The translations under genes and the position numbers were made by a program. From assembly GCF_001039355.2 (NCBI RefSeq), contig NW_019775528.1, forward strand, positions 37,969 through 101,968: a DNA stretch of 64,000 nucleotides, given 5' to 3'. Shown in pieces: positions 36,834 to 48,500 of the stretch (the first letter of the stretch is position 1; the number at the start of each line of letters is the position of its first letter). The DNA comes from Lingula anatina. Lineage: Eukaryota > Brachiopoda > Lingulata > Lingulida > Lingulidae. The notes under the pieces were generated by a model, which saw nothing but the letters and a program-made list of their open reading frames with translations, had not been told where the DNA came from and ran no database searches.

Positions 36834-37549
36834 TTTTGGTGGGGTAGGGTTGGGGGGTGGACATCATCTCTCTTTCACCCCTCCTCCTAAACAGAAATGA
36901 AGTCTACCTAGTATATCAGTTGCCCCCAAGAGGGCATGCCCCCAGTTGAGATGTGCCGTTTCCATTAGAGAATGAGCTCGAATGCAGTTATGTGCTTGGT
37001 TGGGGGTAAGGGGAGTGTAGTATCAAAAATTTTAGAAAGCAAAGTCATTAATCGTCACAGTCGGTGACATCGGTGGCCTCTTTGACAGCCCATTTCTGTC
37101 CACCTGAAGAAGTCTTTGTGATAATTTTAAAGGTTGACACAGTGATTTCTGAGTTTCAAATGGAAGCTCTGGTATGAGATTTAAATATAGGCGGGGTTTT
37201 TTTTTCGTAAATTTATGGTTACTCATATAAATTTTGTTCAACAGTACTTCTTTTCTTTCTTCATTTACCTCTGTTCTTTAATCTTCAGTTGGTGCAGCCC
37301 CTGGGCGAGCATGCATCGACTGCCTTCTGTCATTAGAGCAGATATTTTTAATTATCTTTCAAATTTGGCTGAATAATATGTATAAGTGAAACACTCTCAA
37401 AAACAGATGGAATTTGAGTGAGTTATAGCTTGGGCTGCCCTTTTTTCTGTCTTTATGAAGAAGAATAACTTTGATTTCAAATTTGTCACATTTGCTAAAA
37501 ATTTCTGTACCAGATTTTCAATGTACAGACAACATTATGCATGGTCTTG

Positions 37550-37593
<44 letters not shown>

Positions 37594-38235
37594 GGAAAGC
37601 TGGCACACTGAGCGTTTGCTTCGTGAAGCATTAAATTGGAGAAAAAAATCTTGACATGCTTTCCTCCTCCCTCCCCCCCCCCCGCCCCACCTCCATGCAC
37701 AATTCACAATCCGCCAGCAATAGTTCTCATTATTGATTAGCCTTACCAAGGATACACAACATTCTTGTTCAATTACGATATAGTCTACTTACTTAAGGCA
37801 ATAGTATGGTCTTAAGAATGGGGGCAAGTAAATAAAAAACAAGGCGTTATTTGAAAAGAGCTGTGCGCTTTGTGAAAAAAATAAGGAAAAATTGGGCCAC
37901 TGATACCTGCGTCTTCCTGGTTTGTTGAAAACTACGTAGTTTAGTCCTGTTATATTTTTAATAAATATTTAAAGATTTTGGTGTTATATATTTAGTATGT
38001 AGTGTTGATCAGTGCTTTCATAAAAAAAACAGATATTGGTGTTGTATATAAAGTAGATCAGGGTGTTCATGTAAAAATTAAAACTGAGATACATACAGTT
38101 TTTATAGCTAAGTGTAGTCTATAAGGTGTGGGAAAGTTAAAGACTCAGCTTCCTACTTTATAAAGCCAACTACAATGTACCATGGGTTTATCTTTAAATA
38201 AACTTAAGCAGACCAAATTCCCCCCCCCCCCAAAA

Positions 38236-38296
<61 letters not shown>

Positions 38297-38871
38297 CAGC
38301 TAATACAGATATGCATATAGTTTTTATAGTACAGTCTATTAGGTGTGGGAAAGTTTAAGGTGTAGCATTCTACGTGTTTCAGACCAATTCCCACTTTACA
38401 CATGGGTTTATCTCTAAATAAACTAAAGCAGACCAAATTTGGACTAAAATAAATTTAGACCAACTATGAGGCTATAATGTTATTTTTGTGAAAATGGCCC
38501 CATGCGTGGCAGTTGGAGATATAAGATATCTTTATATCAGGCACCTGACTGCTTTGTCATGTCTGAAGGCCAAAAAGGTGATTATGATGTTTTATAGCAG
38601 GTAAACATTATATTATTTTCAAGGAATAGGTGACTTATAAAATACTTGTACATCTTTGTGCAGCAGCTGCAGGGTTTTAATAATAGTATATGCCTCTCTT
38701 ATGTCAGTGCGATTTTCACATGGCAGTACTGTGCATGTGTCACTGTATCAGTGCATATGTATCTATATGTGCGAGTACTGGTATTAAGAGTGTGTGTGTG
38801 TGTGAGAGGGAGGGAGGGAGAGGGTGTTGGTGGATGTTTGTGTGAATGTGTTATGCAAGCCTCTGTGTGTG

Positions 38872-38906
<35 letters not shown>

Positions 38907-41900
38907 GTTTGTGTGTGTGTGAGGATGTGTGTGCAAGTGCATGCATTTACATGTGTGTGTGTGTGTATGTGTGTGTGTGTGTGTGTGCAAATGACTCAAG
39001 TACTCAACAATTTTTAGAAGTAAAAGCAAAGATCAGTGGTTTTGGTTACCTACATAGCCACTTCATATTTAAAAGAAAATTATAAAAATTAACACTGAGT
39101 GTAAGATCTCCTTTATAAAATGAACTTCTTTTAGAATTATGCAAAAGAGGTATTTATAAACAACTGTGAAGAAATTTCAGATCAATTCAAATTACTCATG
39201 TGCTAACATATGGAAAATCATAATTAGGAATATGATTTCTAAATAAGAATTAACTTTTAAAATATTACATAAATCTGAAAGCATAATAATTGTTACAAAC
39301 ATTCATACAATAAGACACACAACCTTATTGTTTATTGATTTCAGGCTGAATTTCTTATCGTACATATTTTTAGTTTTTCACCATTTCCAGGATTTCACTT
39401 CTTTACAGAATGTAAACTTGAGATATAACCATATTTAGTTGCAAATAAACATTATTTTATTCCAATTTTCATCCGCAGTCAATTTTATTCCCACACTCTG
39501 TCTCATTCAATTGCTAACAAAGCGCTTTTTTTTTATTAAATCATTCATAACTGTGAGATGGCAATTTTCCTTGTAATTTGCTCATGTTTTTTCCAAAGGC
39601 TAATTAAGCGATACATTAACTTTTATGTAGCATAATATATGTTTCAGAACTTGTACCAGTATATGTTATCTATTAAGTAAAATGATTTTCTTCTGTTTTC
39701 AGCTCCTTATTGGTGGTGTCATGACAGACTGGTGTCTGCAGTATGTAGAAGTTTCCGAAGGACACTACAATTTTTCCTGTCAAAATCAAAATGACTGCCC
39801 AGAACAATCTTATAAAACGGAATCATTGTGCCGCCCAGTCCAGGAACTATATTTGAATTCATCGTGTAACAGCAATGGTACTTTTTTTAATGCGTCTGTT
39901 ATAAATCAGCTATGCAGTGACGAAAATTTTACGATTTCGTGCATCAATTTTACTGTAATAGAAAAAACAGATATTTGTCAACCCTGCCATGACAGTTGTT
40001 CATCATGCAGTGGTCCAGGAGAGAAGAACTGCACTGAATGTAAAATGGGTTATCATCGCTCATTTTCTCCCGTGACAAGCACAGCAATAAGTACAAGCAC
40101 AACAAGTACAACAACATCCAGTACAATTGTGACTGATGTTACTGATGCTTACGACAATGTGACAATGAGTTCAAGTCAAGGAGCTAGGAGTGAACGAGGA
40201 ATCACGGACAGTTACAATGAAACAACAAATACAACACCAATGACAACATCATCAACAACAGAGCCAACTACTGCAGCAGTGACAACGGGCGTACCAACCA
40301 TACGGCAATGCGTGCCATGCCAAGACACTTTAGGCCAGAATACCACTGTTGACCACTTGGTGAAAAAATGCACAGAATGGCTAAAATCTGGAATGCCTCC
40401 AGTAGAAACNTAAATCACTGGTTCAGCTTCTCCGTCTTGAGTCACGCGGAGGCGAGCGGAGGATTAGACCAGTTACGAGGATCGAATTTCAAAGGACGCC
40501 GCTTTGAAAAGAATGCTGCGATCTGATTGGACGAGAGAGATAATTGATGTCCCGTTTCTACTCCTTCTCATTATAACTTCTTGGGCCAACCAACTTGAAA
40601 GTTTGCCGCATAATCCCTAATAGACAATGAATAGATTCTCTGAGGGGATTATGCAGCAAGCTTTCAAGTGGGTCGGCCATATTTGATCTGTGGGTCTGTT
40701 AGTCTGCAGATCAATTAATTAGCTAAGGTTGAGAATATGGCCTAACACTGAATGACTATTCCAAAAAAGAATCTGTCCATTTAAACCATTGTATATCATT
40801 AATTACGAAACCACTCATAGAGCACAGACCTCCGACAAGATATGATTAACTAATAATTAACCATAAATAAATTAATGAGTAATTAGTGAATGAATGGATC
40901 ATCACCTTATCACCTTTAAATTTGCCCATTGATCCTGAAAATTTGATCAAAATCCATTCAAACAGACAAAATTGGGTGAAAATTACCCTCTACCAGGGCT
41001 GCAGTTATTATTATGTGAACATATTTTTTCTTAGGCTACTGATTTTGTATCAGAATGAATGCTCAATGATCGGCCAGTTGTCGGCACTTAAAGTAATATG
41101 ATTTTTTAACTCTCAAATGGGGCCGTACTGCTGGACACAGAAAGGATGCCATCCAGTGTAAAGGGGGCTTTACTGACAACTACTTTCACAATTGCTAAGC
41201 TTTGAACCCAAATAAACCTGATCATACAGAGAAAAGTCGACATTTTAACCAAGGACATATCTGTTCATAAATATCCAGTGAAAGTTGAAACTCAATCTGT
41301 GGCCTTGGTAAGTGAAAGCTTACTGTGTAACCTCCGAGATGGAGGTAATAAACTTTGGAGACACAGAGGCATTTTAATTAACGGACTGCTTTGCAAAAGA
41401 ACTCAAGTCTGGAAAATTTTTTCTAAACTTTCAGACCAGGATTTGAGTAAACTGTGACCCAGAGTAAGTCATTGGTAGTAATACTACACCTTTGTTATAA
41501 CAAGGAAGATGTAGCAAATGTTTCTCTCCAATATGAACTGAAGTTGGTTTATCTTGAAATAAAATAGACAGATTTTTGGCTTTTCTTCCTTTCTTTCCTT
41601 TCTTTCCTTTCTTTCTTCCTTTTTGTTCTCTGAAAGGCTTAATTGTGAGATGTATTTGCGCTTCTTTTTGTGTCAAAAATTTTCAACTGTAAGGTTGCTG
41701 GATTTTGGATGAAATGTAAAAAAAAAATCAGGAAAGATAATAATGAAATGAAACGGAATTTATAAAATAGAAATGGGAATTTCAGTCTTTTTTTTTTTTT
41801 TTAGAGGGGGAAGGATTATTTTCCTTTCTTACTGTTTCTGACTTTAATTATTTCACTGCTGTGGCATACATGTGTCTGATACCCAGACAGGGATAACATG

Positions 41901-43604
41901 GCACTTGTAGAAATTTTGATAAGACCTTATGGTATGCGAGCACACTTGCAATTCAGCATAATTAAGTAAAGGTTGAGCAATCTATATGAAAAAATTTAAA
42001 AGATATATATTCACATAGGGGGCGAGGGGGGGGGGGGAATTAGAGAGTGGGATGACTTGTACATATGTAAATCAGAAAGAGTTTCATTTAAAGTGTCAAG
42101 GAACTGGTTATTGCTTGTTAAGAATACTTAAAACACTAAGTTAAAAATTAAACAGGTAGCAAAGAGTTGGGAGAACTTTATCTGAAATGACCCATATTTA
42201 TTATAAGGTTGGTCTTTCAACTGCCTGCCAATCCAGTATGTAGTAGCAATGGCGACGTTTACACTGCCCTTATCAAGAGAAAGTGTGTGATGTCCATGAA
42301 CGTGTTTATCTGCGAATAAAGATTAAAATGTTTACATTAGAAGCTTTTAACATTTATTGTTTTTTAACTGTGTTGATTACAATTAATCTAATGGGTACAC
42401 AGCACGTTCATCGTATGCCTAGGTTTATTAAGATACTTGATGATGGCATTTAAGACCAGGCCCCGTATCTCGAAAGCATCACACATTGTGACCAAGTGCA
42501 AATGTCTTGATTCCATAACTCGCCCATACTCGCCCCATATATTACACTGTAGCCTCTGTGTGATATCGCTATTCGCCATATGCCATGCTTTCGAGATACA
42601 GGGCCCTGAACTGAGTTTAATTTAATGCCTGCGGTCAGCTTTCTTTTAAAATTTACCTATCACATACCTGTGTTAAGAGCCCATTCTATATTTAATCAGC
42701 TAGCTGACAGATTTAGGACATGCGTTATAACAAATGACTAAATATTGGACAAAGGAAGAAAAACAAGCACTTGTTTTCATGAGAACTTATCAGATTATGT
42801 ATTTGAAGGACTTAAAAGTGTGTTCACTGATATAAATATTTGAGAGAGAGAAAGGGAGAGAGAGAGAGAGAATGAGTGTTGGTCATTTTGTTATAAAGGC
42901 ATCAGTCACTTGGCAAATGTGTTGTAGCCAAAATAACAAATTCAACACCAAATCAGTAAATATTATCGCCTTTAGCCAAGATGTTGGCATGACATTTTTC
43001 TAAGACTCTAACAGTCTGCTGACAGTAATCTCTCAGCTCACATTTATCTCATAAATTCTGATAAAATTTGAAAAAAAAAAATTAATTTTATCTCCCAAAA
43101 TAAAGTTCTCAAAATGATTAAGTCCTGTTCATTTTAGAGATAATAATTTTAAGTTGCAGATAGATGTATAGGTGAAAAGGTAATGGCATTTAAAGTAAGG
43201 CAAATCCAAAATGTCAGATTGGATTAGATTTTAGAGATTTATCAACAAAGAGATGATGTCGAACCAGGAACTTCGCCTTTGTTTGCCAGTGATAACAATT
43301 GCTATATTTGCTCAGGCAGTCTCAGGCGCCGCAGTATGTACATAGTTATGGGAAATGTTGAATGATATATTTTCTTAAAGGTTTAAGAAGTCAAAATATA
43401 AGTCATGAAGGCCTTTTTAACATTGAGCATTGAGCGGTACCAGTACACATAGGTGTCGTGTGCATTGAGAGTGCCTTTATTAAAAATATTAATGATTATG
43501 ATAATGATCATGATTATAATAGTAATAACTTTTCACTTAAAATTGATCTGTTATACTTATTATTGACATTAGTATATCATCTTATGTAATGGTACATAAT
43601 AAGG

Positions 43605-43642
<38 letters not shown>

Positions 43643-44836
43643 AAGTATAAAATTAAGAGGCTGGCCTTCAATATGATTTGTCAGAAGCTAATATAGATTG
43701 ATATGAAATGAGAAATCAACATTATTTTTAATTAGAAAAATTAGATCCAACAGTTAAAGCCTGTGAAAAAAATGATAAAACAACTGAATTTTTGTAAAAT
43801 TAGTAGTGATTTGCAATATTGTACCTTTGGTCAGGTGGCTAGTGTATACTTTTTTATTTACAAAATAAATTGCTTTTGTAAAAAAAAAATGGCCTATTTC
43901 CCCAGAAAGGATCGGATTCACTGTTGTTTACTGGGTAAATATATCCAGGAAGTTTTTAAGTTAAAAAACTCAAAGTTAAAAAAATACAGAGGAAGTACAA
44001 AGTTGTTGCTTTACTAAGAGCTAGGATCCAAAATAAACTGGTTTTGGATTTCAGATTGAATAAAGCTGTCGAGTCGGTTGATGTTTTCACATTATTCGCC
44101 AAATACTACTTATTCTGTGTTTTTTTTTCTTTTTTTCTTTCTTTTTTTTTATTGGTGGGGAAGGGTTTGGGGGGTGGACATCATCTCTCTTTCACCCCTC
44201 TTCCTAAACAGAAATGAAGTCTACCTAGTATATCAGAGGGCATGCCCCAAGAGGGCATGCCCCCGGGTGAGATGTGTTGTTTCCATTGGAGAACGAGCTC
44301 GAATGCAGTTATGTGCTTGGTTGGGGGTAGAGGGAGTGTAGTATCAAAAATTTTATAAAGCAAAGTCATTAATCGTCACAGTCGGTGACATCGGTGGCCT
44401 CTTTGACAGCCCATTTCTGTCCACCTGAAGAAGTCTTTGTGATAATTTTAAAGGTTGACACAGTGATTTCTGAGTTTCAAATGGAAGCTCTGGTATGAGA
44501 TTTAAATATAGGCGGGGGTTTTTTTTTTTCGTAAATTTATGGTTACTCATATAAATTTTGTTCAACAGTACTTCTTTTCTTTCTTCATTTTCCTCTGTTC
44601 TTTAATCTTCAGTTGGTGCAGCCCCTGGGCGAGCATGCATCGTCTGCCTTCTGTCATTAGAGCAGATATTTTTAATTATCTTTCAAATTTGGCTGAATAA
44701 TATGTATAAGTGAAACACTCTCAAAAACAGATGTCTTTATGAAGAAGAATAACTTTGATTTCAAATTTGTCACATTTGCTAAAAATTTCTGTACCAGATT
44801 TTCAATGTACAGACAACATTATGCATGGTCTTGATA

Positions 44837-44868
<32 letters not shown>

Positions 44869-45507
44869 TGTGTGTGTAGGGAAAGCTGGCACACTGAGTG
44901 TTTGCTTCGTGAAGCATTAAATTGGAGAAAAAAATCTTGACATGCTTTCCTCCTCCCCCCCCCACCTCCATGCACAATTCACCATCCGCCGGCAATAGTT
45001 CTCATTATTGATTAGCCTTACCAAGGATATACAACATTCTTGTTCAATTACGATATAGTCTACTTACTTAAGGCTATAGTATGGTCTTAAGAATGAGGGC
45101 AAGTAAATAAAAAACAAGGCGTTATTTGAAAAGAGCTGTGCGCTTTGTGAAAATATAAGGAAAAATTGGGCCACTGATACCTGCGTCTTCCTGGTGTGTT
45201 GAAAACTACGTAGTTTAGTCCTGTTATATTTTTAATAAATCTTTAAAGATTTTGGTGTTATATATTTAGTATGTAGTGTTGATCAGTGCTTTCATAAAAA
45301 AAACAGATATTGGTGTTGTATATAAAGTAGATCCGTGTTTTCATGCAAAAATTAAAACGGAGATACATACAGTTTTTATAGCTAAGTGCAGTCTGTAAGG
45401 TGTGGGAAAGTTAAAGACTCAGCTTCCTACTTTATAAAGCCAACTACAATGTACCATGGGTTTATCTTTAAATAAACTAAAGCAGACCAAATTTTGCCCC
45501 CCCCCCC

Positions 45508-45553
<46 letters not shown>

Positions 45554-48500
45554 CATATAATATATATACATAGACCAGCTAATACAGATATGCGTATAGT
45601 TTTTATAGTACAGTCTATTGGGTGTGGGAAAGTTTAAGGTGTAGCATTCTACGTGTTACAGACCAATTCCCACTTTACACATGGGTTTATCTTTATATAA
45701 ACTAAAGCAGACCAAGTTTTGACTGAAAAAAATTAGACCAAGCAACTATGAGGCTTATGTTATTTTTGTGAAAATGGCCCCATGCATGGCAGTTGGAGAT
45801 ATAAGATATCTTTATATCAGGCACCTGACTGCTTTGTCAAGTCTGAAGGCCAAAAAGGTGATCTTGATGTTTAATAGCAGGTAAACATCATATTATTTTC
45901 AAGGAATAGGTAACTTATAAAATACTTGAACATCTTTGTGCAGCAGCTGCAGGGTTTTAATAATAGTATATCCCTCTCTTATGTCAGTGCGATTTTCACA
46001 TGGAAGTACATGTGCATGTGTGCATCAGTGCATATGTATCTATATGTGTGTGCGAATACTGGTAATAAGAGAGAGTGCGTGTGTGTGTGAATGTTTGTGT
46101 GAATGTGTTGTGTAAACTTTCTCAACAACTTCTAGAAGTAAAGGCAAAGATGGTGGTTTTGGTTACATAGAGCGCCACCTTATATTGACAAGAAAATTAT
46201 AAAAATATGCACCCAGTGTAATCTCCTTTATCAAATGAGCTATTTTTTATGATGCAAAAAAGGTATTTATAAACAACTGTGGGGAAATTTCAGATCAATT
46301 TCAAGTACTTATGCGCTTAAGTGTGGAAAATCATTATGAGGAGTATAGATATGATTTCAAAACTTTTAAAATATTATACATAAATCTGAAAGTGCAATAA
46401 TTATTATATACACCATTCATTAGGTAAAACAAACAATCTTATTGTTATTGTGCAAATGATGTCAGGTTGAGTTATAATTACCATTTAACATTTTACTTTT
46501 TATTTTAGATTTTCACCATTTCCAGAATTTCATTTCTTTGTAAAATGTTAACTTTAGATATTACCATATTTAGTCGCAAATAAACATTATTTTATTCCAA
46601 TTTTCATCCACAGTCAATTTTATTCCCACACTCTGTCTCATTCATTTGTTAACAAAGCGCCTTTTTTTTTCATTAAATCATTCATAACTGTGAGATGGCA
46701 ATTTTCCTTGTAATTTGCTCATGTTTTTTCCAAAGGCTAATTAAGCGATACATTAACTTTTATGTAGCATAATATATGTTTCAGAACTAGTACCAGTATA
46801 TGCTGTCTATTAAATAAAATGATTTTCTTCTGTTTTCAGCTCCTTATTGGTGGTGTCATGACAGACTGGTGTCTGCAGTATGTAGAAGTTTCCGAAGGAC
46901 ACTACAATTTTTCCTGTCAAAATCAAAACGACTGTCCAGAACAATCTTATAAAACAAATTCATTGTGCGTCCTAGTCCAGGAACTATATTTGAATTCATC
47001 GTGTAACAACAATGGTACTTTTTTAAATGCGTCTGTTATAAATCAGCTATGCAGTGACGAAAATTTCACAATTCCGTGCATCAATTTTACTGTAATAGAA
47101 AAAACAGACATTTGTCAACCCTGCCATGACAGTTGTTCCTCATGCAGTGGTCCAGGAGAGAAGAACTGCACTGAATGTAAAACGGGTTTTCATCGCTCAT
47201 TTTCTCCTGTGACAACCACAGCAATAAGTACAAGCACAACAAGTACAACATTATCCAGTACAATTGTGACTGATGTTACTGATGCTTACGACAATGTGAC
47301 AATGCATTCCAGTCGAGGATCTAGGAGCAAAAGAGGAATCACTGACAGTTACAATGATACAACAAATACAACACCAATGACAACATCATCAACAACAGAG
47401 CCAACTACTGCAGCAATGACAACAGGCGTACCAACCATACGGCAATGCGTGCCATGCCAAGATACTTTTGACCAGGATATCTCTGTTGACCACTTGGTGA
47501 AAAAATGCACCGAATGGCTAAAATCTGGAATGCCTCCAGTAGAAATAATTCATATCATCAAAAGGTGTTCAAATAAAAATGTCACTATACCTAACGCCAA
47601 TGCTACATGGTGCTGCCCTCCTCGATGCAAAGACGACTGCCTTTCCGATGGTTCTTGCATGGAAAGTACAACTACACCTCCTACACAGCCCCCATTCTTG
47701 GACAAATACCTATATATCATCATAGGAGGTGGCTGTGGAGCGGTGGTGTTGGTAGTGTTAATTGTAGTGGTAGTGGTTGTGTGTGTTAGGAGGAAGAGGA
47801 GAAGAAAGAACCATGCTCCGCCTCCACTCCCTGGATTGGAGGAATTGACCCAAGGGAGGGTAAGCTTTTTTTCACAGCATGAGTTACATGTATTTTTAAT
47901 TAGGAGTTTTGTTTGTTACTGAGAAATGTATCGCAAAAAATTCTTCATGGTGGGAACATTCCCACAATTGCTGTCTACAGGCCTTTTTTGCTATTAAATA
48001 ATTATGATTTCTTATTGAAACAAACCTATTTTGCAGAACTGTAAAATATCATTTTAGCTAATTGCTCAATTTTGCTGGAAACTTTGATCAGTTCTAAACA
48101 AATAGGTTTGATTTTCTTCCAGAACAACGACATCAAAGAAGAGGAGATGGAGGGAGCGGTGGGGCCACTGTGTCCAGGGATTCAGTCGCAAGATATTTTG
48201 AGAAAACATGAGATGATAACAAGATACACGCCAGATCCTCTTAGAAAATTCCCAGTAGGTTTTTGTTATGTTTAAATAATGACCATTATGTAGCCAAAAA
48301 AAAAGAAGAATTGTCATTAAGATTTCAGTGATTTTTCCATTTATCACCAAAGCATATCCTGTCCAAAAACTGTACAGAATATTGGAATCTGTGTAGCCAT
48401 TTTTGAGTTGAATGACTTCTGATTCTTACTGTTACAATTGAAATTTACCAGTCACAATCTCTATGACAAGATGACGAGTTACGAAAAAATTAGGCCCTTA

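Larger units (their letters stand above)
33371..40409. repeat. 7-kb direct duplication, left copy
   Basis: Collinear with 40579-47545 over its whole length: the same order of microsatellites, fold-back elements and unique sequence, with a few per cent substitutions and several indels (for example a TG-rich insert around 38770-39000 only here). It starts inside a fold-back element and ends at the single N within exon 2 of the receptor-like gene. Most likely an alternative haplotype joined by the assembler; a real tandem duplication is the alternative. Confidence 0.9.
40579..47545. repeat. 7-kb direct duplication, right copy
   Basis: Partner of 33371-40409. It opens within the fold-back element (CAACTTGAAAGTTTGCCGCA) and continues past 47545 into the rest of exon 2, so this copy is the one attached to the functional gene. 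It carries about 130 bp near 41035-41185 absent from the left copy, and lacks most of the TG-rich block of the left copy. Confidence 0.9.

Noticed and set aside
38646-39085. 123-residue Val/Cys-rich plus-strand frame
   Set aside because: TG-repeat translation within the intron of the left haplotype copy; absent from the right copy.
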